Of a stretch of 64,000 bases of DNA, positions 54,904 through 63,724 are shown one piece after another; the stretch's first letter is position 1; each line of letters starts with the position of its first letter. This stretch comes from Anabaena azotica FACHB-119 (lineage in GTDB: Bacteria > Cyanobacteriota > Cyanobacteriia > Cyanobacteriales > Nostocaceae), in the NCBI RefSeq assembly GCF_014697625.1, contig NZ_JACJSG010000007.1, positions 62,001 through 126,000 of the forward strand, given 5' to 3'. The notes under the pieces were generated by a model. That model ran no database searches and was not told where the DNA came from. It worked only from the letters and a program-made list of their open reading frames with translations. The position numbers were made by a program, and so were the translations under genes.

Positions 54904-56364
54904 TTAAGAAATTTTCGGCTGACTTAAATGCCAACTAGTAGACTGTTCGTAAGCGTAAGCTACTTGCAATAATTGGTCTTCTCGTAAGACTTTGCCAATT
55001 AATTGTAAGCCAATTGGTAATCCTTGGTCATCAAAACCGCAGGGGACGCTGATACCGGGTAAACCTGCTAAGTTGACGGGAATAGTCATCAGGTCATTCA
55101 AGTACATACTGATGGGGTCAGCCGTTTTTTCTCCTGCTTTGAATGCGGTGGTGGGTGCGGTGGGAGAAACTAACAGGTCAACACTTTTAAACGCATTATC
55201 AAAGTCTTGCTTAATTAATGTACGCACTTTTTGGGCTTTGAGATAGTAAGCATCATAATAACCAGCAGAAAGAGCGTAAGTTCCGATCATGATGCGCCGT
55301 TTAACTTCTGCACCAAAACCAGTGGCGCGGGTACGTGTGTACATGGAAAGTAGATTATCTGCTTCCGGCGCACGCCAACCGTATTTTACGCCATCGTAAC
55401 GGGCTAGGTTAGCTGAGGCTTCTGAGGGGGCGATGATGTAGTAGCTAGGTAAACCATAGCGGAAGTTAGGACAGGAAATTATATGAATTTCCGCGCCTAG
55501 ATTTTGTAACTGGTCAATGGCTTTAGTGACGGCTTGTTCCACAACAGAGTCTAAACCTTCACCAAAAGTTTCTTTGATAACGCCAATTCTGAGTTTACCT
55601 CTAGCTTTGAGGTCTGGTTTTAAGCTAGCTACGTAGTCAGGGATATCTACTTTCAGACTGGTGGAATCTTTAGCATCGTAACCTGCGATCGCCTTTAATA
55701 ATATCGCAGCATCTTCGACCGACCGTCCAAAGGGGCCAATTTGATCCAAAGATGAAGCAAAAGCCACCAAACCATAGCGTGAAACTAACCCGTAGGTAGG
55801 TTTTAGTCCCACCACACCACAATAAGAAGCAGGTTGACGAATAGAACCACCAGTATCAGAACCCAGCGCCACCACACATTCGTCCGCCGCCACAGCCGCA
55901 GCTGAACCACCTGAAGAACCACCAGGAACTCTCGACAGATCCCAAGGATTCGCCGTAATGTGATAAGCAGAGGTTTCCGTAGAACCACCCATTGCAAACT
56001 CATCTAGATTGGTTTTACCAACCAATACCGCCCCTGCATCCAGTAGCTTTTGTGTCACAGTTGACTCGTAAGGCGGCACAAAATTTTCCAAAATCTTCGA
56101 GGCGCAAGTGGTAGGGATACCCTTAGTACATAGATTATCCTTAACGCCGATAGGAATCCCCGCCAACAGCCCAATTTTCTCGCCTGCGGCTATTTTGGCA
56201 TCCACAGCACGAGCCTGTTCTAAAGCCTGCTGTGCCGTGATATGTAAGAAACTATGCAGTTTCGGCTCTAGATTTTGAATACGGTCTAAAGTTTCTTGGG
56301 TAATTTCAACGGCAGAACGTTCTTTTTTAACTAGCTGTTCGTGCAACTCGCGGATGGATGCCAT
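54904..56364 (-). CDS. gatA: Glutamyl-tRNA(Gln) amidotransferase subunit A
   Basis: 486 residues, the amidase subunit of GatCAB that makes Gln-tRNA(Gln) by transamidation, required because cyanobacteria lack a glutaminyl-tRNA synthetase. The catalytic triad is intact: K75 in GIPIGVKDN, cis-Ser S150 in [10 protein letters not shown] and nucleophile S174 in GSDTGGSIR. The end [10 protein letters not shown] is typical. GatB and GatC genes are not in this window. The ATG is at 56364. Confidence 0.97.
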   Translation of the reverse strand: MASIRELHEQLVKKERSAVEITQETLDRIQNLEPKLHSFLHITAQQALEQARAVDAKIAAGEKIGLLAGIPIGVKDNLCTKGIPTTCASKILENFVPPYESTVTQKLLDAGAVLVGKTNLDEFAMGGSTETSAYHITANPWDLSRVPGGSSGGSAAAVAADECVVALGSDTGGSIRQPASYCGVVGLKPTYGLVSRYGLVAFASSLDQIGPFGRSVEDAAILLKAIAGYDAKDSTSLKVDIPDYVASLKPDLKARGKLRIGVIKETFGEGLDSVVEQAVTKAIDQLQNLGAEIHIISCPNFRYGLPSYYIIAPSEASANLARYDGVKYGWRAPEADNLLSMYTRTRATGFGAEVKRRIMIGTYALSAGYYDAYYLKAQKVRTLIKQDFDNAFKSVDLLVSPTAPTTAFKAGEKTADPISMYLNDLMTIPVNLAGLPGISVPCGFDDQGLPIGLQLIGKVLREDQLLQVAYAYEQSTSWHLSQPKIS

Positions 56365-56418
56365 GATTGCTCTCTTAGTGACTCAAGTCATTGATTTTAG
56401 TACATATTGGGAAGGATT

Positions 56419-56565
<147 letters not shown>

Positions 56566-56657
56566 TGAACCAGACGTTACATAAATTGCAACAGTCCCAG
56601 GTTTAGGTTTTGCTTGGGTAATACTGGGGGTAAATTGCAACTATCGGGGGTTAGATT

Positions 56658-57536
56658 ATGCAAAAGCCTAGTAAATTAACAGCTAAATCTAGTTTATTTA
56701 TCAGTGCGCTACTGGGGGGAGTGATTTTCACGAGTTGCGCGTCTGTACCTCCGTCTGCAAATCAAGAGTTAGCATCCGCACCTGTACCTGCACCTGGGGC
56801 TGTTGCTAATTTCAACCAGAAGGCTGATGCTGCACCACAAGTTCCTCGTTCCCGTCCGCAACTCATTAAAAAAGCGGCGATGACGGTAATTGTCAACTCA
56901 GTTGATAAAAGTATTGATAATGTTACACAAATTATTAATCGCCAGCAGGGAGACTTAATCAGTTTAAATGAACAACAACCTACAAAAGAAAACTCTCGCC
57001 ATACGGCATCAATCCAGTTAAGAGTACCACAAAATCTACTAGAATCTACCCTAGAAGAATTAGCGAAATTAGGTACTGTAGAAAACCGTAATATCACAGC
57101 AGAAGATGTTGGTGATCAATTGGTGGATTTCCAAGCCAGGTTAACCAACTTACGTAAAACTGAAGCTAGTTTACAAAAAATTATGGATCGGGCAGGTTCG
57201 GTCAGGGATATACTGAGTGTTGCCCAGGAACTCAGCAATGTTAGACAATCTATAGAGCAAATTGATGCTCAATTGAAAAACCTACAAAATCAAGTCGCCT
57301 ACTCAACTATTACCCTCAAGCTAGAAGCTGCGGTATCTAGTTCCAGTCCTCAACGTGGTGTAAGTTCGCAAATCCAAGAAACTTGGAATAATTCTACCCA
57401 ATCCTTGGGCAATTTTACCGTCGGTTTACTCAAACTGGGTATATGGTTAATGGTTTACAGTCCTTACTTTGTAGTCTTAGCTGGTGGTGCTTATGCCTTC
57501 TACCGTTGGCGGCGTAATCGTTTAGTTAGTCATTAG
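56658..57536 (+). CDS. DUF4349 lipoprotein
   Basis: 292 residues. A lipoprotein signal ends in FTSC (C27 in GGVIFTSCASVPP). Residues about 65-225 are the DUF4349 domain: LIKKAAMTVIVNSVDKSIDNVTQIINRQQGDLISL, SIQLRVPQNLLESTLEELAKLGTVENRNITAEDVGDQLVDFQARLTNLR and a coiled segment up to YSTITLKLE. A membrane helix (about 253-283) and a basic end follow. It is a membrane or periplasmic protein with unknown function. The ATG is at 56658. Confidence 0.85.
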   Translation: MQKPSKLTAKSSLFISALLGGVIFTSCASVPPSANQELASAPVPAPGAVANFNQKADAAPQVPRSRPQLIKKAAMTVIVNSVDKSIDNVTQIINRQQGDLISLNEQQPTKENSRHTASIQLRVPQNLLESTLEELAKLGTVENRNITAEDVGDQLVDFQARLTNLRKTEASLQKIMDRAGSVRDILSVAQELSNVRQSIEQIDAQLKNLQNQVAYSTITLKLEAAVSSSSPQRGVSSQIQETWNNSTQSLGNFTVGLLKLGIWLMVYSPYFVVLAGGAYAFYRWRRNRLVSH

Positions 57537-57699
57537 TCATTGGTCATTGGTCATTGGTCATTGGTCATTGGTCAACAGTTCCCAATCCCCAATCCCCTGT
57601 ACAATCGTAATGTTACGGAATGTACCAATTAACACTAAACAATAGGACTGATGAATGCCAAGATCAAAATGAGGATGTCATAAGGGTATTGAAAGTACT

Positions 57700-59232
57700 A
57701 TGCCAGAAATATACCAGTCTATTGCTCAACATTATCACGAACGTACTAAATATGACCCTGAGACCCTTGCTTCTAAAAGTCAGAGGTTAGATTGGGCTAA
57801 ACAACCAGTGCCGTTTAAGGAGTATAAAATCGGTGCTGCTATTGACCTTAAACCCTACTTGCAAGAAGCACCAGAGGCATTTGTTAATGATGCCAATGGT
57901 CAATGGTGGAAAAGGCTGTCGCGGTTGTTGTTTCGGAGTTATGGGTTGACTGCGAGAATGCCTTCTATGGGAAATACGGTATATTTACGTGCTGCACCCA
58001 GCGCGGGGGGGTTGTATCCGGCGGAAGTGTATTTAGTTTCCCGTGGTACGCCGCTATTACCACCAGGGCTGTATAATTACCAATGCCGGACTCATTCTTT
58101 AATGCACTATTGGGAAAGTGATGTTTGGCAAAGTTTACAAGAGGCTTGTTTCTGGCATCCGGCTTTAGATAATACCCAATTAGCTATTATTGTCACGGCT
58201 GTTTTTTATCGTTCGGCTTGGCGTTATGAAGACCGGGCTTATCGCCGCATTTGTTTGGATACGGGACATCTGTTAGGTAATATTGAGTTAGCAGGTGCGA
58301 TCGCCGATTATCGTCCTCACTTAATTGGTGGTTTTGTTGATGAAGCGGTCAATGATTTACTATATATTGATCCGCTACAGGAAGGTGCGATCGCTGTCTT
58401 ACCCTTGGCAGACTTGTTAGATATTCAGCAAAATTTACCACGAGGATGTACAGCCCTACCCTCAGCCACAGAAACTACTTACCCACAAATTCCTGATGGT
58501 GAATTGTTGAAATACTTTCATCGCCATACCCAAATTTCGCCAAGTATCACTGGCAAACTAAATTTACCAACTGTTAAACAAGAAAAATCTTTAGAAGACA
58601 AATATAATTTTCCCTTCTGTCTGAAAATTCCTACCGCCACTACACCTATACAATGGGGAGAAAAGCTGACAGACTTGGAAATCACCATGCACAAGCGTCG
58701 CTCTACCCGTGCTTATAATGGTGAAGAACTAACTCTTGATGAACTCAAGGCTTTACTCGATTTCACTTATCAACCACAAAATTATATTGACCAAAATTTA
58801 GATACTTCCCCAGATTATTTTGACCTAAATTTAATCGAAACTTTTATTGCTGTCTGTGGAGTCAAAGGACTGGAGGCTGGTTGCTACTATTACGCACCCA
58901 AAGCCCAAGAATTAAGACAAATTAGGTTTAAGAATTTTCGCCGGGAGTTACATTTTCTTTGTCTAGGACAGGAACTTGGCAGAGATGCCGCCGCAGTAAT
59001 TTTCCATACATCTGATTTAAAATCGGCGATCGCTCAATATGGCGATCGCGTTTATCGTTATTTGCACATGGATGCTGGACATTTAGGACAGCGCTTGAAT
59101 TTAGCAGCAATTCAACTGAATTTAGGTGTCAGTGGTATTGGCGGCTTCTTCGATGATCATGTAAACGATGTTCTCGGAATTCCTGCTGATGAAGCGGTGA
59201 TTTATATCACAACCCTGGGAAGACCTAGATAA
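57700..59232 (+). CDS. SagB-type dehydrogenase, two nitroreductase domains
   Basis: 510 residues. Two nitroreductase-like FMN domains: the first (about 10-250) has TVYLRAAPSAGGLYPAEVYLVSRG and YRRICLDTGHLLGNIELAG, the second (about 325-510) has MHKRRSTRAYNGEELTLDELKALLDF and YRYLHMDAGHLGQRLNLAAIQLNLGVSGIGGFFDDHVNDVLGI. SagB/ThcOx enzymes oxidise azolines in ribosomal peptide pathways, but single-gene relatives without a precursor or cyclodehydratase are common. No peptide-modification genes are adjacent. The substrate is unknown. The ATG is at 57700. Confidence 0.88.
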   Translation: MPEIYQSIAQHYHERTKYDPETLASKSQRLDWAKQPVPFKEYKIGAAIDLKPYLQEAPEAFVNDANGQWWKRLSRLLFRSYGLTARMPSMGNTVYLRAAPSAGGLYPAEVYLVSRGTPLLPPGLYNYQCRTHSLMHYWESDVWQSLQEACFWHPALDNTQLAIIVTAVFYRSAWRYEDRAYRRICLDTGHLLGNIELAGAIADYRPHLIGGFVDEAVNDLLYIDPLQEGAIAVLPLADLLDIQQNLPRGCTALPSATETTYPQIPDGELLKYFHRHTQISPSITGKLNLPTVKQEKSLEDKYNFPFCLKIPTATTPIQWGEKLTDLEITMHKRRSTRAYNGEELTLDELKALLDFTYQPQNYIDQNLDTSPDYFDLNLIETFIAVCGVKGLEAGCYYYAPKAQELRQIRFKNFRRELHFLCLGQELGRDAAAVIFHTSDLKSAIAQYGDRVYRYLHMDAGHLGQRLNLAAIQLNLGVSGIGGFFDDHVNDVLGIPADEAVIYITTLGRPR

Positions 59233-59315
59233 TGTAAATCCTATCACTTCTATTTGCAGACTGATAGTATCTGTAGGACGCTGCACTGCTAGCCCTGTCA
59301 AGGTGAATAGTAATT

Positions 59316-59459
59316 AACGTGAGTTCAATGAACCTCTCCCTCCCAACCTCCCTCTCCTCGTAGGAGCGAAAAGTCTGAGCGCCGGCTTCCGGCGATCAGA
59401 ACTTTTCAAGAGAGAGGGGTTGGGGGTGAGGTCAAAACAACGCTGGTCGAACTCACGTT
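59316..59459. repeat. MITE-like repeat, family 3, with nested palindrome
   Basis: The ends are AACGTGAGTTCAAT and CGAACTCACGTT, inverted relative to the copies at 22406 and 39441. One arm carries a 40-bp GAAAAGT...ACTTTTC palindrome at 59368-59407 (inner GCCGG/CCGGC), interrupting the usual CTCTCC hairpin. It starts 83 bp after the SagB-type gene. Confidence 0.8.
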
Positions 59460-59887
59460 TATTTAATAAACCACAGAGGCACAGAGGTTAGAGAAGAAAC
59501 TTATTCCAACATTTTAGTCTAGACAAGCCACTATCTTGTAATCAAAGCGTTGAATTTTGTTACCTACTGAATTTTTTAATAATTAAGTTGTATTACTTTT
59601 AACTTATATCTGAATAATTTTACGATGAAATGTATTTTCATGATTGAAAAAAATCAGCAATATTATGTAGAAATAAACTTTTTAAATTCATTTCCTATAT
59701 TATATACACACAAATTACAGAGAAATTAGATAAAAATTTCACCATAATCAATTACCTAATTCAGTAATGACGAATCCATTTATAACAGCTACACTATATT
59801 TTCAAAGAGATTACAGATAGGTAAAGAGCTGAATTTGCAAGACATAAGGTTTTTGCAAAGGTTAGAGTTCAGTAGTCCACTCATATT

Positions 59888-59916
59888 AACCGTAGTGTTC
59901 CCGCTACGGTTTTTTA
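59888..59916 (+). terminator. Strong terminator without an upstream gene
   Basis: AACCGTAG and CTACGGTT form a perfect 8-bp stem with an eight-base loop, then TTTT. There is no coding frame in the AT-rich 400 bp upstream, so it may close a small RNA. The rest of 59460-60195 holds repeats near 59940-59980 (GGGACAGG) and no supported gene. Confidence 0.65.
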
Positions 59917-60195
59917 TTTGCAGATGAACCCTCTTGCAAAATATAGCAGGGGACAGGTTATAGGGGACAGGTGACAGGGCTGAAAGCCTTTGAAATTAAA
60001 GGTTTTAAAATTGTATGATGTCCTAACTTATGCTTCGACTGCTATATTCAAGAAACATCAAGTTTTTTATTGTGAAAAATACTAAACTCTGTGGAAATTA
60101 CGGAATTGGCAATGTAACAAATTACCGTAATTTCACCGTGCCAAAAAACGATTTTTATGAATACAAAGAAAATATCGTTATTCAATTTATATTAG

Positions 60196-60606
60196 ATGTT
60201 ATTAAAACGAGTTAGCAATTGGGCGATAATTACCTCATTGTCATTTAGTGGAATAGCGATCGCCTACAGTGGAGAGAATGCGATCGCTGAAACGAAGAAT
60301 AGCAATTTTTATGTGCAAGTAGGTGCTGATAGTGGTGGTTTTCCCATTGCTTTGGATTTATCATCTATAGAAGGTAGTAATTACACTCTTGTGCAGAAAC
60401 AAGGTGACGGCATAGCTGAGAGAAGGCTTTATGCAGACTGTAATCAAAACAGATTATATTCTAAAAAACTATCCGTTTATGCCTCCAATGGGGAGTTAAC
60501 CCAAGAAGATAGAACCGAACAGGAACTTTTCCCCAAGCCAAAAACTGCTGATGCGGCTTCTATGGAAATTGTTTGCCAAGTAGCAACTAATCGCAACAAG
60601 AATTAA
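60196..60606 (+). CDS. Small exported hypothetical protein
   Basis: 136 residues. A signal peptide (LKRVSNWAIITSLSFSGIAIAYSGENAIAE) is followed by a mature part with two cysteines (YADCNQNRLYSK and MEIVCQV), possibly disulfide-bonded. I do not recognise a family. It is followed by a rho-independent terminator. The ATG at 60196 is preceded by an AT-rich leader. Confidence 0.7.
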   Translation: MLLKRVSNWAIITSLSFSGIAIAYSGENAIAETKNSNFYVQVGADSGGFPIALDLSSIEGSNYTLVQKQGDGIAERRLYADCNQNRLYSKKLSVYASNGELTQEDRTEQELFPKPKTADAASMEIVCQVATNRNKN

Positions 60607-60625
60607 TTATTTTTTATAGCTGTAG

Positions 60626-60657
60626 TCCCCAATTTATCCAAGAAATTGGGGATTTTT
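60626..60657 (+). terminator. Rho-independent terminator
   Basis: TCCCCAATTT and AAATTGGGGA form a perfect 10-bp stem with a seven-base loop, followed by TTTTT. It lies 20 bp after the stop of the small exported protein gene. Confidence 0.87.
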
Positions 60658-60718
60658 CTGTTGAAACTTTTGCTAGCTTTTATCAGTCTGATTATTCAAA
60701 TTATATGAAAAACCAACA

Positions 60719-62170
60719 ATGTCTTCTACTAGTCAGGGCATTCCAGGCTTGCCTGATTTAACGCATCCAACACAGCTAATAGAACTTGGTTCTCAATTAA
60801 TTACAGCTTCTCTATTATTAGTATTTTTAGTCATAGCTTTGGGAGTAGCGATCGCTCTGGTGAGTTTCGCATTCCGACACAATCAATCACAACAAACTAT
60901 CTTTATTGGTGATTGGGCTATTCGTTACTCCCAAATCTTACAAGGATTGCAACATTTAATTTTAGTATTAATTTTACTAGTTGTAGGATTTTTTCTCTCT
61001 TCTACTTTAAGCAATCGTTATCACCATTGGGAACAAGCAAAAGTCACTCAAGTCGCTCAAAGTGTGGCTGGTGATAAATTAGAACAAATTGCGCCACAAG
61101 TGCGTTATCTGACTCAAGAACCTTATAGTTATACCACTCAAGTTAACGGTAAAATTATCAAAGTCAACGATACGCAACAAGTAAACCGCTTTCTCTCATT
61201 AGCGGGGTCGCAAATTCAGGTAAACTTGGAACAAACTACAGATGTGCAAGGACGTAGTGCAGTTTATCGCGTAGATTACACTGCTGATTACAAGGTAGTA
61301 AACCGCCTCAAAGATATCAATAACTTCTTTTTTGAAGCACCGCCACCCAATGGTTATTCCTTATTGTCTAATTATAAAGTAGAGCGCGATGGGCTACGCC
61401 CCGCCGGAGGCGATGGCGTTCCGCCCAGCGTAGCTGATCGCACAAGGTTAGAACCAGTTAACCCAGGAAATTATAGCTTTGCCTTCCGCCTAGAACCAGG
61501 ACAAGAAACAAACTTGCGCGTTACCTATCAGGCGCAAGGGGGGCCACGCTGGGTTTATAATAGCGCTGGACAATTACTATCCAACTTTCGCTTAACAACA
61601 ATTGCTAACTTTGCTGGCGCAGATTTTGCTAGTGGCGTTGTCCCAAAAGAAACGAAAGTTGATGGACGCAGTACTCAATATACTTGGATATTTGATGATA
61701 ACGTTTCGGTAAAAAACCCGTTTGGGGTATTTACGAATACAAATCCCATTCAGAAAACAGGCATTATTCCCCGTTTATTATTATTAGCACCAGCCTTATT
61801 TTTGTGGTGGATATTGCTGCTATATTTATCTGTGCCAATGAGTTTAAAAAATGTAGCGATCGCTAGTAGCATCTACTTTGCCTGTCTATTAACTTTAACC
61901 TACCTCAGCCGCTTCATGGATGCACAGTTAGCATGGACAATGATTTCCCTGGTGTTACTCACCTTAACCTGGGGTTTGGGTGCAACTCGCAGTGCTTCTC
62001 TCGCCGCCATTATCTGTACCATCGCTGGCGGAGTATTGCCAGTTTTGGGGTTATTAGTACCATATAGTGGACTGACTTTGAGCATTGCAGGTTTAATGTC
62101 TGCTATCTGGTTGGCTGTGCGTCACTGGTATAACTGGTATATCTGGCGACCGGAAGATATGAAAAAATAA
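60719..62170 (+). CDS. Hypothetical membrane protein with extracytoplasmic domain
   Basis: 483 residues. Two N-terminal membrane helices (ITASLLLVFLVIALGVAIALVSFAF and LQHLILVLILLVVGFFLSS) flank a short loop. A large domain (about 100-345) contains YRVDYTADYKVVNRL, SFAFRLEPGQETNLRVTYQAQG and RLTTIANFAGADF. About four to five C-terminal helices follow (PRLLLLAPALFLWWILLLYLS onward). I do not recognise a family of known function. Residues about 225-240 (GLRPAGGDGVPPSVAD) come from an inserted palindromic repeat. The ATG is at 60719; an ATG at 60704 is out of frame. Confidence 0.75.
   Translation: MSSTSQGIPGLPDLTHPTQLIELGSQLITASLLLVFLVIALGVAIALVSFAFRHNQSQQTIFIGDWAIRYSQILQGLQHLILVLILLVVGFFLSSTLSNRYHHWEQAKVTQVAQSVAGDKLEQIAPQVRYLTQEPYSYTTQVNGKIIKVNDTQQVNRFLSLAGSQIQVNLEQTTDVQGRSAVYRVDYTADYKVVNRLKDINNFFFEAPPPNGYSLLSNYKVERDGLRPAGGDGVPPSVADRTRLEPVNPGNYSFAFRLEPGQETNLRVTYQAQGGPRWVYNSAGQLLSNFRLTTIANFAGADFASGVVPKETKVDGRSTQYTWIFDDNVSVKNPFGVFTNTNPIQKTGIIPRLLLLAPALFLWWILLLYLSVPMSLKNVAIASSIYFACLLTLTYLSRFMDAQLAWTMISLVLLTLTWGLGATRSASLAAIICTIAGGVLPVLGLLVPYSGLTLSIAGLMSAIWLAVRHWYNWYIWRPEDMKK
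61386..61441. repeat. Palindromic repeat inserted inside a HIP1 site
   Basis: GCGAT, then 48 bp with arms GGCTACGCC and AGCGTAGC, then GATCGC. Removing 48 bp restores GCGATCGC and the reading VERDRTRLEP; 48 bp is 16 codons, so the frame is kept. The repeat type (GCTACGC arms beside GCGAT) recurs in Nostoc genomes. Confidence 0.75.
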
Positions 62171-62230
62171 ACCTGTGATAGCGGCTAGGGGCTGTTTTCC
62201 AAGTCTAAAGGTAGTGGCGAATGTAATTCG

Positions 62231-62352
62231 ACGTGAGTTCGACCAGCGTTGTTTTGACCTCTCCCCCAACCCCTCTCCTACGAGGAGAGGGGAGATTTCG
62301 TAGGGTGGGGAGTGCATCGCCACTAGCTTCCACAAGGGAGGTGCAAGATGTC
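62231..62352. repeat. Truncated family 3 repeat joined to family 1 remnant
   Basis: ACGTGAGTTCGACCAGCG starts at 62231 and the family 3 sequence runs to about 62293 before switching to TTCGTAGGGTGGGGAGTGC and GGTGCAAGATGTC (end of family 1). The upstream bases match those left of the copy at 39441. The rest of 62171-62564 has no visible gene. Confidence 0.7.
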
Positions 62353-62564
62353 AGTAGTGGCGTGGCGACTTAAACGAGGCTAAAAAAATTGATAAAAATT
62401 TTAGGCAATTTTATATTTGCGAGATAATTTTTCTTACGCACAAATATTCAATAGATTCTGTTACAAGTAACTTATATCACTTATGGTAATTCCTCTCGTG
62501 ACATATTTACTGGTTCCATACTATACTAAGCAGCTAAATTCTACCAAAATATTCAAAGTTGTTT

Positions 62565-63710
62565 ATGCCATCAACTTTAGAGCCACAGTTTATTCAAGAT
62601 TTTACCCACTTTGAACAGCACGTAGCCAAACTAATTACCAGAGCAGGTTGGACAGTTGAAACTGCCAAGGTCAACCAACCGGGTTATGATTTAATTGCTA
62701 GAAAAGACAAACTTGTGGTAGCTGTGCAGGTAAAATGGCTAAAAAATAATGTCAATGCACCACAGCTTTTAAAATTTGCTGATTTTTTGGATTCTGAAGC
62801 AGGTAAAAAGTTTAATTTTGGTTTATTTATAACTACAAAAGGTTTTGGAGGCCCAGCATTAGCTTTAATTAGAACATGGGGTAAAGATACTAAAATTGGT
62901 TGTGCGATCGCTGAAGAGAATAAGTTAGTCTGGGTAAATGGTGGAATTATTGATCCTCCACCTCCACTTCCCCTAGAAAAGATTTATTTTGGAGTGTTTA
63001 CTTGTAAAGGCGGAGTTGGTAAAACAACAATAGCAGCCCATTTAGCAGGAGCGTTAGCACTGCAAGGATTTAATGTAGCACTTGTAGATTTAGATCCAGA
63101 GGAAAACCTACAAAAGTTAGTAGGGGATGGGGTTTATGTCCCTAATCCTAAAGGTGTGGGAACTAGTGTACAAGTATTTAAAGCAGATGATTGGCATGAA
63201 GATAGCGCCCGTGATTGTCAGATTGTAATTTGTGATTGTTCACCCGCATTAGAACGTAATTCCAAAGAACTAATCAAGCGATTAAACTATTGTATTATTC
63301 CCACTACTCTTAACCCACTGGGAATTAATAAACACGGTAAAGTCATTCAAGAAACAGTCAGAGAAATACGCGAAATCAATCAGGATGCTGATTTGTTTGT
63401 CTTGATTAATAACTTTAAAGACCCAGGAATTAGGCGTTTAAGACTGCTGAAAGAAGTGTACTCTGCTGCCTATCAAGAAATTAGTAAAACAGATAATAAA
63501 TTTCATTGCATAGACCCAGAAGAAGTATGTATTAGGTCAAGTGACCTACTTTATTATTGGGGTATTCATGTGCTGGAAAATCCAGTTAATCCTGGTAGTA
63601 GATTAGCGTTTGATCTGATTGGTGGACGATGTTATCCTCGTGAGGATTTTATCAGTTTAGCAGATTACATCGAAAGCAAAGCTGGTATAGGAGTTCTCAG
63701 GCATGAGTAG
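62565..63710 (+). CDS. Mrr-like nuclease domain fused to ParA-type ATPase
   Basis: 381 residues from the ATG at 62565 (a TTG at 62559 would add two). Residues 1-120 form a PD-(D/E)XK-type domain with E17 in HFEQHVAKLI, D42 in NQPGYDLIARKD and Q55-x-K57 in VVAVQVKW, the E-D-QxK order of Mrr-like endonucleases, then FGLFITTKGFG. Residues about 140-381 are a ParA/MinD ATPase: deviant Walker A KGGVGKTT (148-155), Walker A' VALVDLDPEEN, Walker B VICDCSP, then IIPTTLNPLGINKHGK. There is no ParB partner beside it. The fusion suggests a DNA-targeted ATPase with nuclease activity, possibly in defence or mobile-element maintenance; this is inference. Confidence 0.88.
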   Translation: MPSTLEPQFIQDFTHFEQHVAKLITRAGWTVETAKVNQPGYDLIARKDKLVVAVQVKWLKNNVNAPQLLKFADFLDSEAGKKFNFGLFITTKGFGGPALALIRTWGKDTKIGCAIAEENKLVWVNGGIIDPPPPLPLEKIYFGVFTCKGGVGKTTIAAHLAGALALQGFNVALVDLDPEENLQKLVGDGVYVPNPKGVGTSVQVFKADDWHEDSARDCQIVICDCSPALERNSKELIKRLNYCIIPTTLNPLGINKHGKVIQETVREIREINQDADLFVLINNFKDPGIRRLRLLKEVYSAAYQEISKTDNKFHCIDPEEVCIRSSDLLYYWGIHVLENPVNPGSRLAFDLIGGRCYPREDFISLADYIESKAGIGVLRHE

Positions 63711-63724
63711 GGACTAAATAAATC

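Noticed and set aside
60030..60215. 61-codon frame MLRLLYSRNIKFF
   Set aside because: AT-rich, Asn/Ile/Phe-dominated and overlaps the start of the exported-protein gene, which has a signal peptide and terminator.
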